Below are positions 17,334 to 25,424 of a stretch of 41,540 bases of DNA, in pieces. How positions within the stretch are numbered: the first letter of the stretch is position 1; every line of letters starts with the position of its first letter. This DNA is from Acidobacteriota bacterium (GTDB taxonomy: Bacteria > Acidobacteriota > Terriglobia > Terriglobales > Acidobacteriaceae). Position numbers and translations under genes: made by a program. The notes below the pieces were generated by a model. That model was given only the letters and a program-made list of their open reading frames with translations, searched no databases and was not told the origin of the DNA. The stretch covers positions 1 through 41,540 of the forward strand of contig JAJZDM010000020.1 of assembly GCA_021806005.1 (NCBI GenBank), read 5' to 3'.

Positions 17334-18716
17334 ATGAATATGAAAAAGATCCATATCATCGGCGCTGGACTCGCCGGTCCGGAGGCCGCGCTGCAGGCAG
17401 CCTCCCTCGGCTGCCAGGTCGTGCTCTCCGAGATGCGCCCTCTGCGCTCCACCGAAGCCCATCAGACCGCCGACTTCGCCGAACTTGTCTGCTCCAACTC
17501 CCTCAAGAGCGAGAGCGAGAACACCGCACCCTGGCTGCTCAAGAAGGAGATGCGCCGCGCCGGCTCCTTTCTCCTCCAGGCCGCTGACTCCAGCGCCGTC
17601 CCCGCCGGACACGCGCTGGCCGTCGATCGTATCGAGTTCTCCCGGCGGGTCGCCGATCTCATCGCCGCCCAACCCCGCATCGAGGTGCGCCGCGAAGAGG
17701 TCACCAGCCTCACCAGCAACGATGACCTCATCACCGTCCTCGCCAGTGGCCCGCTCACCAGCTCCCCGCTGGCTCAAGAGCTCGAGCGCCTCACCGGAGC
17801 CGGCCAACTCGCCTTCTACGACAGCATCTCCCCCATCGTCGACGCCAGCACCATCGACATGGACAAGGTCTACTTCGCCGCACGCTGGGATAAAGGCAGC
17901 GCCGACTACCTCAACTGTCCCTTTACCAAAGAGGAGTACGACGCCTTCCTGGACGCGCTCACCAGCGCGGAGACCGTTCAGGCCCATAGCTGGGACACGC
18001 CTCCATCGGATCCCTCCGCTGCCCCCTCACCAGCTCCCCTCGCCTACTTTGAAGGCTGCCTGCCCATCGAAGAGACCGCGCGCCGCGGACGCGATACGCT
18101 TCGCTTTGGGCCGATGAAGCCCGCCGGCCTCACCAACCCCAGGACCGGAAGATGGCCCTACGCCGCCGTGCAACTGCGCAAGGAAAACCTCCGTGCCGAC
18201 AGCTACAACCTGGTCGGATTCCAGAACCACCTGCGCTTTGGCGAACAGGCCAGGGTCCTGCGCATGATCCCCGGTCTGGAGCACGCCAGCTTTCTGCGCT
18301 ACGGGCAGATCCACCGCAACACCTACATCCACGCACCCTCGCTGCTGCGCCAGACGCTGCAACTGCGCTCTCACCCCGGCATCCTCATCGCCGGACAACT
18401 CTCCGGTGTGGAAGGTTACACGGAGTCGATCGCCAGCGGCCTGCTGGCCGGCCGCTATGCGGCCGCGCTGGCCCGCGGCATCCAGCCGGAGCCGGCCCCA
18501 CGGCTCACCGCCAACGGATCGCTCACCTACTACATCACCCACGCCGACGCCAAAAGATTCCAGCCGGCCAACATCACCTTCGACCTGCTCCCCCCGCTCG
18601 AAGACGACCTTCGCCGCAAAGTCCGCGACAAGAAGGAGCGGCACAGGATCCAGTGCGAGCGCGCCCTCGCCGCCTGGGACCAGTGGCTCACAAACGCCGC
18701 CCAGCCCACACCCTGA
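17334..18716 (+). CDS. trmFO: methylenetetrahydrofolate--tRNA (uracil-54-C5)-methyltransferase TrmFO
   Basis: TrmFO makes 5-methyluridine at position 54 of tRNA, using 5,10-methylenetetrahydrofolate and FAD. The 460-aa protein has the dinucleotide-binding KKIHIIGAGLAGPEAALQAA, FAELVCSNSLKSES, IDMDKVYFAARWDKG, LNCPFTKEEYDAFLDAL, YFEGCLPIEETARRG, TLRFGPMKPAGLTNP and the FAD site LIAGQLSGVEGYTESIASGLLAG. ATG 17334 is preferred because the nucleotide-binding fold begins at once; ATG 17340 and ATG 17301 (which would overlap the acetyltransferase by 14 bases) are alternatives. No clear ribosome site precedes any of them. Its stop lies 12 bases from the der stop on the opposite strand. Confidence 0.95.
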   Translation: MNMKKIHIIGAGLAGPEAALQAASLGCQVVLSEMRPLRSTEAHQTADFAELVCSNSLKSESENTAPWLLKKEMRRAGSFLLQAADSSAVPAGHALAVDRIEFSRRVADLIAAQPRIEVRREEVTSLTSNDDLITVLASGPLTSSPLAQELERLTGAGQLAFYDSISPIVDASTIDMDKVYFAARWDKGSADYLNCPFTKEEYDAFLDALTSAETVQAHSWDTPPSDPSAAPSPAPLAYFEGCLPIEETARRGRDTLRFGPMKPAGLTNPRTGRWPYAAVQLRKENLRADSYNLVGFQNHLRFGEQARVLRMIPGLEHASFLRYGQIHRNTYIHAPSLLRQTLQLRSHPGILIAGQLSGVEGYTESIASGLLAGRYAAALARGIQPEPAPRLTANGSLTYYITHADAKRFQPANITFDLLPPLEDDLRRKVRDKKERHRIQCERALAAWDQWLTNAAQPTP

Positions 18717-18728
18717 CGGCGGCCCGGG

Positions 18729-20651
18729 TTATTCCGCCTGCCGCTTGTTCCTCGGCTTCAGCTTGAACCAGATGGGGCTGCCGATGAACTTGAAGGCGCC
18801 GCGAATCTCGTTGGCCAGAAAGCGTTCATAGCTGAAGTGCAGCTTCACGCCACGGTCCGTGAACAGCACAAACGTAGGTGGCGCCACCGCGGCCTGGGTC
18901 ATGTAGTAGATCTTCACCCGCTTCTTCATCGGTACGCTGGCGCGCTGGAAGTCGATCTTGTCCAGGAAGCGATTCATCGCCCCCGTCGAGACGCGCTTGC
19001 GGCGCTCCCGGGCAACCAGCTCCACCTTCTTGAAGACCTCTTCAATCCCCTTGGACTCCGCGGCAGAGACAAACAGCACCGGAGCGTACTCCAGAAACTT
19101 CAACGCATCCCGCACCTGCTGCTCGAAGATCTTCTTGTCAGCCGGCCGCTTGTCCTTCGAGCCGCCCTCGCCCGCCGGTCCGCGCCTGCTCACCAGGTCC
19201 CACTTGTTCACCACCACAATCACGCTTCTTCCGCTCTCATGGGCGTACCCGCCGATGTTGGCGTCGGCAGCGGTCACGCCTTCGCTGGCATCAATCATCA
19301 GCAGCGCCACATCGGCGGACTCCAGGTGCTTGCGGCTCATGATCACCGACAGCTTCTCCGCCATCAGCTTGGTCTTGCCCTTGCGCCGGATGCCGGCCGT
19401 ATCGATGAAGCGGAAGCTGTGCCCATCCCGCTCGACCACCTCATCCACGGCGTCACGCGTCGTGCCCGCAATCGGAGACACGATCGCCCGCTCGCTCCCG
19501 GTCAGGGCGTTCAACAACGTGCTCTTGCCCACATTGGGTCGGCCGATAATGGCGATCTTGGTCTCGCGCGCGATGTGCTCACCGTGCGAACGCAGCTTAC
19601 GGGCAGGCCCCGTACCGGGCTCCGAGCCGGGCTCATGACCATGCTGCGCCGGCGCGACCTCGACCGGGCCCGCCTGAGGTCCGGGAAGCGGATCTCCCCC
19701 GCCGTCCATGTCCTCTTCCGCCTCCTCTTCCTCTCCCTCAAAGCGCTCCTCCGGCTCCTCGGCCACAAACTCCGGGGGCAGCGCGGCCCACACCTCATCC
19801 AGTAGATCGCCAATCCCCGAGCCATGCTCAGCGGAGATCGGGCAGACGTTGCGAAATCCCAGGCTGCGGAAGTTCTCCGCCGCGGCAAACATCTCCGCCC
19901 TGTCCATCTTGTTCACAGCCAGAAACACCGGTTTGCCGCCCAGCAGGAGCAGGCGCGCAAGATCCACATCCGGTGCGGCAAGCTCGGTGCGCCCATCGAT
20001 CACCATGATGATCGCGTCGGCCTCCGCCAGACCTGTTCTCGCCTGACGAAAGATCTCCGCGGGAATCAGCTCCTTGTCGTCCGGCACCACACCCCCAGTG
20101 TCCACCAGCCGCACCGTGCGGCCGGCCCACTCCACCTCGCCGTAGATGCGGTCCCGCGTAATCCCCGGTTCATCGCCTACAATCGAGCGCCGCGTCCCGG
20201 TCAGCCGGTTGAACAGCGTCGACTTGCCCACATTGGGCCTTCCGCAGATCGCCACCAGCGGCATCCGCGCCGGTTCGCGATGGCGCCCCTCGGCGGCAAC
20301 CGTCAACCGCTCCGCCAGAGACTCCGCCTCCCGCCACTGCCGCGCTTCATGCTCTTCGAGCCTCTCGTCCGGCTTGCGCTCCGCACCCCCACGCTCGTTT
20401 GCTCCCCGCCCCGCAACTCCCTCGGGCCCGCGCACCACCACCTTGCGCTCACGCTCCGGGCTCCGGGTCGGCGTCCTGGCGGTCTTCTGCGCAACAGCCT
20501 TCTTGGCGGCTATCTGTTTGCGCTTCTTGGGTGAAGCCGCGCCGGTGGCTGCCGTACCCCTGCTCCCCGGCGTCTTGCCCTGACGCGGCCGCGTGCTCGC
20601 CTGCCGGTGCTTCTTGCCCATCCGCTTCTTCTCTTCGCGTCTCGGTGCCAT
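18729..20651 (-). CDS. der: ribosome-assembly GTPase Der (EngA) with N-terminal extension
   Basis: Der is an essential GTPase with two tandem G domains that assists 50S subunit assembly. Both are present: MPLVAICGRPNVGKSTLFNRL, GITRDRIYGEVEW, VDTGGV and VNKMD in the first; IAIIGRPNVGKSTLLNALTG, GTTRDAVDEVVE, DTAGIRRKGK and VVNKWD in the second, followed by the KH-like domain (MNRFLDKIDFQRAS to FVLFTDRGVKLHFSYERFL). The start at ATG 20651 has GGAAGGGAAG upstream and gives about 640 aa, much longer than the usual 440-490. The excess comes from a basic Lys/Arg/Ala/Pro-rich extension of about 128 residues and an acidic linker of about 65 residues between the G domains. ATG 20621 and the core ATG 20267 are possible starts. 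Confidence 0.93.
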   Translation of the reverse strand: MAPRREEKKRMGKKHRQASTRPRQGKTPGSRGTAATGAASPKKRKQIAAKKAVAQKTARTPTRSPERERKVVVRGPEGVAGRGANERGGAERKPDERLEEHEARQWREAESLAERLTVAAEGRHREPARMPLVAICGRPNVGKSTLFNRLTGTRRSIVGDEPGITRDRIYGEVEWAGRTVRLVDTGGVVPDDKELIPAEIFRQARTGLAEADAIIMVIDGRTELAAPDVDLARLLLLGGKPVFLAVNKMDRAEMFAAAENFRSLGFRNVCPISAEHGSGIGDLLDEVWAALPPEFVAEEPEERFEGEEEEAEEDMDGGGDPLPGPQAGPVEVAPAQHGHEPGSEPGTGPARKLRSHGEHIARETKIAIIGRPNVGKSTLLNALTGSERAIVSPIAGTTRDAVDEVVERDGHSFRFIDTAGIRRKGKTKLMAEKLSVIMSRKHLESADVALLMIDASEGVTAADANIGGYAHESGRSVIVVVNKWDLVSRRGPAGEGGSKDKRPADKKIFEQQVRDALKFLEYAPVLFVSAAESKGIEEVFKKVELVARERRKRVSTGAMNRFLDKIDFQRASVPMKKRVKIYYMTQAAVAPPTFVLFTDRGVKLHFSYERFLANEIRGAFKFIGSPIWFKLKPRNKRQAE

Positions 20652-20958
20652 GCCGCTTCCCTTCCCCCGCGCATCCTCGCCGCCATCTTCAACCAGCGCC
20701 TTCTTCATTATAGGAACGGAACCGGACCCGCCCATCCGCGCCTGATCCTTCCTCCATCCCTGAATCCAGCCAACTACCCCGGGCAAATGCCTCCACGCCT
20801 CGCCCACGCAACGAAGAAATGGCGATGATCATCTACCTGAAACAAGATCAGCGTTCCTGCGCCGTGAGCGACGAGTCCTACATGCAGAGCCTCCTCCGCA
20901 ACTCGCCGCTCACAGAGCCTACCACCGATTACCGCTATTCTGGTTCTGCCGTACCCCG
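20652..20958. other. divergent region between der and the dinG-type helicase
   Basis: This 307-base spacer must hold promoters for both flanking genes. CTATAAT on the minus strand near 20708 resembles a -10 box for der, but I see no matching -35. On the plus strand an open frame from ATG 20819 has codon use like neighbouring genes for its first 45 codons (see the separate entry). No hairpin stands out. Confidence 0.4.
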
Positions 20959-21145
20959 ATGCCCCTTTCGATGCCACTCTCCCCGGACCACGCTGCCGAA
21001 ACCGATCTCAAGCTGCCCTCCCTCCACGACTTCTTCCATCCGGGCGGACTGCTGGCCCGCTCGTCGCTGGCCTTTGAGCATCGGCCCGGCCAGTACGCCA
21101 TGGCCCGGGAGATCGAAAGATGCCTCTCCCGGCACCGCCATCTGA
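20819..21145 (+). CDS. doubtful small ORF upstream of and overlapping the dinG-type helicase
   Basis: The frame starts MAMIIYLKQDQRSCAVSDE and runs 108 codons, overlapping the helicase gene in another frame by 187 bases. The first 45 or so codons use the same preferred codons as real genes nearby and read like a soluble peptide. The rest is clearly an out-of-frame reading of the helicase and is Ser/Pro-rich. ATG 20819 has only GAAGAA ahead. It could be a short real gene that lost its stop, or a coding-like accident. I do not recognise it. Confidence 0.22.
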   Translation: MAMIIYLKQDQRSCAVSDESYMQSLLRNSPLTEPTTDYRYSGSAVPRCPFRCHSPRTTLPKPISSCPPSTTSSIRADCWPARRWPLSIGPASTPWPGRSKDASPGTAI

Positions 21146-23196
21146 TCGTTGAGGCCGGCACCGGAACCGGCAAGACCCTCGCCTACCTGCTCCCCGCCCT
21201 GCGCCGCGCCCGGGAGTACCAGCAGCGCATCATCATCTCCACCGGGACCAAGAACCTGCAGGAACAGCTCTTCTTCAAAGACGTACCCTTCCTGGAGTCT
21301 CTTCTCGGTCCTCTCCGTGTCTGCTACATGAAGGGCCGTGCGAACTACGTCTGCAAGCAGAAGCTCTACGCCCTGCGCGACAACCCTCTGCTCACCGGCC
21401 TGGAAGAGATCTCCCACTTCCACTCCATCCTGCAATGGGAGCGCAGCACCGACACCGGCGATCGCGCCGAGATCGAAGGCCTTCCGGAAGACTCTGCTCT
21501 GTGGCACAAGCTGGACGCGCGCAGCGAGGCCTGCCTCGGCCAGACCTGTCCCAACTGGGAGCCCTGCTTCATCACCTCCATGCGGCGCAAGGCCATCGAG
21601 TCAGAGATCATCATCGTCAACCATCACCTCTTCTTCGCCGATCTCGCCATCAAGCAACAGGCCCCTGGCGCTCCCGACGCCGGCATCCTTCCAGAGGCCG
21701 CCGCCGTCATCTTCGATGAGGCCCACGAACTGGAGGATGTCGCCAGCCAGTACTTCGGGATCGCGCTCAGCAACGCCCGCTTTGAAGAGCTCTCGCGCGA
21801 CACAGAGACCTTCCTGCGCGCCAAAGGCGTCACCACCAGCGCCATCGAGAGCGCCACCCAGAGCATCCGCGAGCGCTCCAAACTCTTCTTCGCCTCCCTT
21901 CCCGCCGGCTCCTCGGAGCTGGGTCGGCTCGAGTTCACCGACCGCCCGGGCTTTCTCGAAGACCGCGGGGACGCCTACCTGGGCGCGCTCAACGCCCTGC
22001 AGCGGCTGGAGGGCGAACTCGAGCGCCTGCGCGATGTCGAGGAAGCCGCCGGCCTGCGCAAACGCGCCGCGGACATTCGCAACCACCTCAAATTTCTCCT
22101 CCAGTCGACAGATGCCAACACCGTCTTCTGGATCGAACGGCGCGCCAGCAGCGGCCTGCGCAACGCTGCCCGCGGTCGACCCGGAAGCGCCTCCACCCTC
22201 CCCCAGGCCTACAGCACGCACCTGCTCGCAACTCCCATCGACGTCTCCACTCTGCTCTCCGAGACCCTCTTCACCCGTTACCCAACGGTGGTCCTCACCT
22301 CCGCAACCCTGGCCGTCGCGGCTCCCGTCTCCGAAACCTCCACCAAGGCCGGCGCGGACTCGGATCGAGCCCCCTCGGGCCGTGAGAGCGAAACGCTCGA
22401 CGACGACCTTGAAACGCCCCGCCGCGAACACCACGAGCCGGATAGCGAACAGCGAAAGCACGGCGACAGACACGGGAAACCCGGCTTCTCGCACCTCAGA
22501 CGACGGCTCGGCGTCCCCTTGCCCCGCGAACTGGTCATCCCCAGCCACTTCGACTACGCCCAGCAGGCGCTGCTCTACCTGCCACCCGGCATGCCCCAGC
22601 CACAGGATCCCCGCTTCCTTCCCCAGGCCACGGAGAGGATCCGCCGCGTCCTGGAGATCACCCAGGGCCGCGCCTTCTGCCTCTTTACCAGCCACGCCCA
22701 GATGCGCAAACTCTATGAGAGCCTGCTCTCCCAGCTTCCCTACCCCCTGCTTCTGCAGGGTTCTTCCGCGCGCCACATCCTTCTCCAGCAGTTTCGCGAG
22801 ACTCCCAACGCGGTCCTTTTCGGAACCAGCTCCTTCTGGCAGGGAATCGATGTCCAGGGAGAACAACTGAGCTGCGTCATCATCGACAAGCTCCCCTTCG
22901 CCGTCCCAACAGACCCGGTGACCCGGGCCCGCAGTGAGGCAATCAACGCCGCTGGCGGCAACGCCTTCCAGGAACTCCACATACCCCAGGCGGTCATCGC
23001 TCTCAAGCAGGGATTCGGTCGCCTGATTCGCTCTCTCGGCGACCGCGGCGTCCTCATGCTCCTCGACCCCCGCATCCGTACCGCCCGCTACGGACCCACC
23101 TTCCTCGACTCGCTGCCCCCCTACGCCCGCACCCAGGAGATCGTCGACGTGGAACGCTTCTTCGCTGCCGCCAACGCACCTCCGCCTCCGGGCTAA
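20959..23196 (+). CDS. dinG: ATP-dependent DNA helicase, DinG/XPD family
   Basis: This superfamily-2 iron-sulfur helicase unwinds DNA 5' to 3' and is associated with repair and removal of replication-blocking structures. The 745-aa protein has RPGQYAMAREIERCL, Walker A GTGTGKT (residues 67-73), the candidate Fe-S cysteines C132, C192, C197 and C203, the DEAH box (253-256), motif III TSATL, and C-terminal motifs FCLFTSHAQMRKLYESL, FGTSSFWQGIDVQGEQL and QGFGRLIRSLGDRGVLMLLDPR. A hydrophilic insertion of about 55 residues (22324-22494), rich in Glu, Asp, Arg and His, follows motif III. ATG 20959 or 20971 starts the protein; no ribosome site is clear. The symbol reflects family resemblance, not proven orthology. 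Confidence 0.9.
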   Translation: MPLSMPLSPDHAAETDLKLPSLHDFFHPGGLLARSSLAFEHRPGQYAMAREIERCLSRHRHLIVEAGTGTGKTLAYLLPALRRAREYQQRIIISTGTKNLQEQLFFKDVPFLESLLGPLRVCYMKGRANYVCKQKLYALRDNPLLTGLEEISHFHSILQWERSTDTGDRAEIEGLPEDSALWHKLDARSEACLGQTCPNWEPCFITSMRRKAIESEIIIVNHHLFFADLAIKQQAPGAPDAGILPEAAAVIFDEAHELEDVASQYFGIALSNARFEELSRDTETFLRAKGVTTSAIESATQSIRERSKLFFASLPAGSSELGRLEFTDRPGFLEDRGDAYLGALNALQRLEGELERLRDVEEAAGLRKRAADIRNHLKFLLQSTDANTVFWIERRASSGLRNAARGRPGSASTLPQAYSTHLLATPIDVSTLLSETLFTRYPTVVLTSATLAVAAPVSETSTKAGADSDRAPSGRESETLDDDLETPRREHHEPDSEQRKHGDRHGKPGFSHLRRRLGVPLPRELVIPSHFDYAQQALLYLPPGMPQPQDPRFLPQATERIRRVLEITQGRAFCLFTSHAQMRKLYESLLSQLPYPLLLQGSSARHILLQQFRETPNAVLFGTSSFWQGIDVQGEQLSCVIIDKLPFAVPTDPVTRARSEAINAAGGNAFQELHIPQAVIALKQGFGRLIRSLGDRGVLMLLDPRIRTARYGPTFLDSLPPYARTQEIVDVERFFAAANAPPPPG

Positions 23197-23286
23197 TCGC
23201 CCCCCGCGTTGCATTCATCTGCCCCAAACCAGCCCCGCACCCATCCCCTCGCGTATCCTTGACCCAGGACCTGAAGGCCCACCCCG

Positions 23287-23541
23287 ATGGGACGCAACCT
23301 CTACATCCTCGCCGCCACGCTCGCCGGGCTCTCGCTGCTCTCCATCGTGCTCTCCTTCACCAACGTGGCCCAGCAGCCAGGCTCGCCAGGAGACGCCGCC
23401 CTGTGGCGAACCGCCAGCATCGCGCTGATCTGCCTGGCGCTGGTCCTCACCCTCCTCGGCATCCTCAGTTCGCTCTTCGAGCAGGCCGAGCGCCGTTACG
23501 AGATGGATCGCCGGCAGAAGCGCCGCCACCGCTCCCAGTAG
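23287..23541 (+). CDS. small two-helix membrane protein
   Basis: The 84-aa product has two hydrophobic helices, YILAATLAGLSLLSIVLSF and ASIALICLALVLTLLGILSSLF, joined by a short polar loop (AQQPGSPGDAALWR), and a highly basic C-terminus (ERRYEMDRRQKRRHRSQ) that should stay in the cytoplasm. GAAGG lies nine bases before the ATG. It sits between the helicase (90 bases upstream) and queD (84 bases downstream) on the same strand. No family is recognised. Confidence 0.7.
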   Translation: MGRNLYILAATLAGLSLLSIVLSFTNVAQQPGSPGDAALWRTASIALICLALVLTLLGILSSLFEQAERRYEMDRRQKRRHRSQ

Positions 23542-23625
23542 ACCCTCCGCCCGGCCAACCGGAGCCTCTGACCCGGTAAAATGGGAGATGGCGCAAACAG
23601 CCCGCCGATTGGAGCCCCAACCACC

Positions 23626-24033
23626 ATGTTTGAAGTCACGGTACAGGCCGGTTTCTCCTCAGGCCACTACCTCCGCAACTACCACGGCAAGTGCGAAAAC
23701 CCGCACGGTCACAACTATCGCGTGCTGGTAACGCTCGTCGGCGAAGAGCTGGATGAAGCCGGCCTCCTACTGGACTTCAAGCTCCTCAAGCAGGTCCTCC
23801 GCCCCACCGTCGAATATCTCGATCACCAGATGATCAACGACCTTGAGCCCTTCACCACTCTCAACCCCTCTGCCGAAAACCTCGCCCGCTACTTTTACGA
23901 GAAGACCGCGGCTCAGATGCTGGAGATGACCTCCGGGCGCGTGCGGGTCAAGGACTGCACGCTCTACGAGACCGACACCAGCTTTGCCCGCTACTACCAG
24001 CCTCAGGACGGCAGCCCTTCCGCGGGGAAGTAG
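23626..24033 (+). CDS. queD: 6-carboxy-5,6,7,8-tetrahydropterin synthase QueD
   Basis: QueD converts dihydroneopterin triphosphate to 6-carboxytetrahydropterin in the deazapurine (queuosine precursor) pathway. The 135-aa protein shows zinc-ligand histidines H14, H27 and H29 in FSSGHYLRNYHGKCENPHGHNY with the catalytic Cys23, then LLLDFKLLKQVLRPTVEYLDHQMIND, NPSAENLARYFYEK and LYETDTSFARYY. ATG 23626 matches the family's N-terminus, with GGAG eleven bases upstream; an in-frame ATG at 23581 would add 15 residues. queE begins one base after the stop, so the two form an operon. Confidence 0.94.
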   Translation: MFEVTVQAGFSSGHYLRNYHGKCENPHGHNYRVLVTLVGEELDEAGLLLDFKLLKQVLRPTVEYLDHQMINDLEPFTTLNPSAENLARYFYEKTAAQMLEMTSGRVRVKDCTLYETDTSFARYYQPQDGSPSAGK

Positions 24034-24034
24034 C

Positions 24035-24718
24035 ATGCGCCTCATCGAAATCTACAAATCCGTACAGGGAGAGAGCTCCTTCGCCGGAGTGCCCTGCATC
24101 TTTGTCCGCCTGGCCGGCTGCAACCTGCGCTGCGCCTGGTGCGACTCCGAGTACACCTTCGGCGCGGGCGAGGCCTTCTCCTCCGCCGAGATCCTGGCTC
24201 GCATCGAAGCCCTCGCCCCCTGCCGCCTGATCGAGTTCACCGGCGGCGAGCCGCTGCTGCAGGCCCGCGAACTGCTGCCGCTCATGGAGCAGCTTCTAAC
24301 CCGCGGCTACCAGCTCATGATCGAGACCAGCGGAGAGCGGCCACTGGCCAACGTCCCTCCCGCCGTCCACAAGATCGTGGACGTCAAGTGTCCTGGAGCC
24401 GGTGCTGCGGCCAACACCTTTCGCCTCGAAAACCTCGCTGCCCTCACCCCCAGCGACGAGGTAAAGTTCGTCCTGACCAGCCGCGCCGACTACGAGTTCG
24501 CCCGCCAGTTCATCCAGACCCACAACCTCGCCGGCCGCTGCGGCCAGATCCTTCTCTCTCCGGCATTCCTCAAGAACCCCAGCCAGGAGCGCTCCACCGC
24601 CAACTGCGCTCTGGATCCCCGCCTGGTGGTCGAGTGGATGCTGGCCGATGGCCTCCCCGCCCGCCTCAGTCTTCAAATCCACAAGTACATCTGGGAGCCC
24701 CTCAAGAAGGGCGTGTAG
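24035..24718 (+). CDS. queE: 7-carboxy-7-deazaguanine synthase QueE
   Basis: QueE is a radical SAM enzyme that rearranges 6-carboxytetrahydropterin into 7-carboxy-7-deazaguanine. The 227-aa protein has IEIYKSVQGESSFAGVPCIFVRLAG, the CX3CX2C cluster motif C29-C33-C36 (CNLRCAWC), EFTGGEPLLQ, MIETSGERPL, HKIVDVKCPG and SLQIHKYIW. ATG 24035 follows GGGGA with a six-base spacing and lies one base after the queD stop. QueC, the next enzyme of the pathway, is encoded at 10166-10906. Confidence 0.95.
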   Translation: MRLIEIYKSVQGESSFAGVPCIFVRLAGCNLRCAWCDSEYTFGAGEAFSSAEILARIEALAPCRLIEFTGGEPLLQARELLPLMEQLLTRGYQLMIETSGERPLANVPPAVHKIVDVKCPGAGAAANTFRLENLAALTPSDEVKFVLTSRADYEFARQFIQTHNLAGRCGQILLSPAFLKNPSQERSTANCALDPRLVVEWMLADGLPARLSLQIHKYIWEPLKKGV

Positions 24719-24827
24719 CAGCTCTCGGTGGCCCCGGGGAAGGCCAACGAGCGGTCCACCCTACGAATGTCGGGGCTACCTTCGCTGACTGCCCGTGCTC
24801 TCCGATCCGGTGCGCCTGGGAGCTTGG

Positions 24828-25247
24828 TCAGGCACCCTGCGGCATGGCCCTGGGATGCAACAGCATCCAGTTGATGCCAAACTTGTCGCGGAGCTGCGCA
24901 AAGCGATGCGCGAAGAAGGTCTCCTGGAGCTTCATGAAGACCTCGCCGCCCTCCGTCAGCGCAGCGTACATTCGTTCGGCCTCCTCGTTGCTCTCCACCG
25001 AGAGCGTCAGGTAGGCGCTACGCATCGGCTCGGCTCCCGGAACGTCCGAGGTATGGAGTTGCGTCTCGCCAATCGAGAGCGTGGCGTGGAGAACGCTGTC
25101 AGCCTTCAAACCTGCCGGGCTGATCTTCGGCTCCGGCATCTGATCGTAAGTCATCAGAAACAAGATCCTTGCTCCCAGGCACTCTTCGTAGAAACGGAAC
25201 GCCTCTCGGCTCGTTCCGGGAAGGTTGATGTAGGCGGTCATCTTCAT
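24828..25247 (-). CDS. VOC-family protein, PhnB-like
   Basis: ATG 25247, ten bases after GGAG, gives about 139 aa. The protein has the paired beta-alpha-beta-beta-beta modules of the vicinal-oxygen-chelate superfamily, of the PhnB/YjdN-like branch: AYINLPGTSREAFRFYEECLGA, LFLMTYDQMPEP, SVLHATLSIGETQLHTSDVP, AYLTLSVESNEEAERMYAALTEGGEVFMKLQETFFAHRFAQLRDKFGINWMLL. This branch often lacks a full set of metal ligands and its reactions are mostly unknown. A hairpin-like GGTGC...GCACC pair straddles its stop codon and may help end transcription from both this gene and queE. Confidence 0.85.
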   Translation of the reverse strand: MKMTAYINLPGTSREAFRFYEECLGARILFLMTYDQMPEPKISPAGLKADSVLHATLSIGETQLHTSDVPGAEPMRSAYLTLSVESNEEAERMYAALTEGGEVFMKLQETFFAHRFAQLRDKFGINWMLLHPRAMPQGA

Positions 25248-25424
25248 CGACTGAACTCTCCCTTCAAAGCAGGAAACCTCGGACCCATCTGCGCTGGACA
25301 CCAAGGATAGATCCACTCTCCTCTAAATGTCCTGCGCGGCCTCGAACGAGGCTTCCGGCGAGCTCAACGCAAAGCCTCACAGGATGCCGGCAAACACCTT
25401 CCAACCGGCACTCCGGCGCCTCGC

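Noticed and set aside
16574-17452. Upstream extension of waaA to 759 codons
   Set aside because: It lies antisense to the acetyltransferase and the start of trmFO, both well supported, and the Kdo transferase begins at its membrane anchor near 16573.
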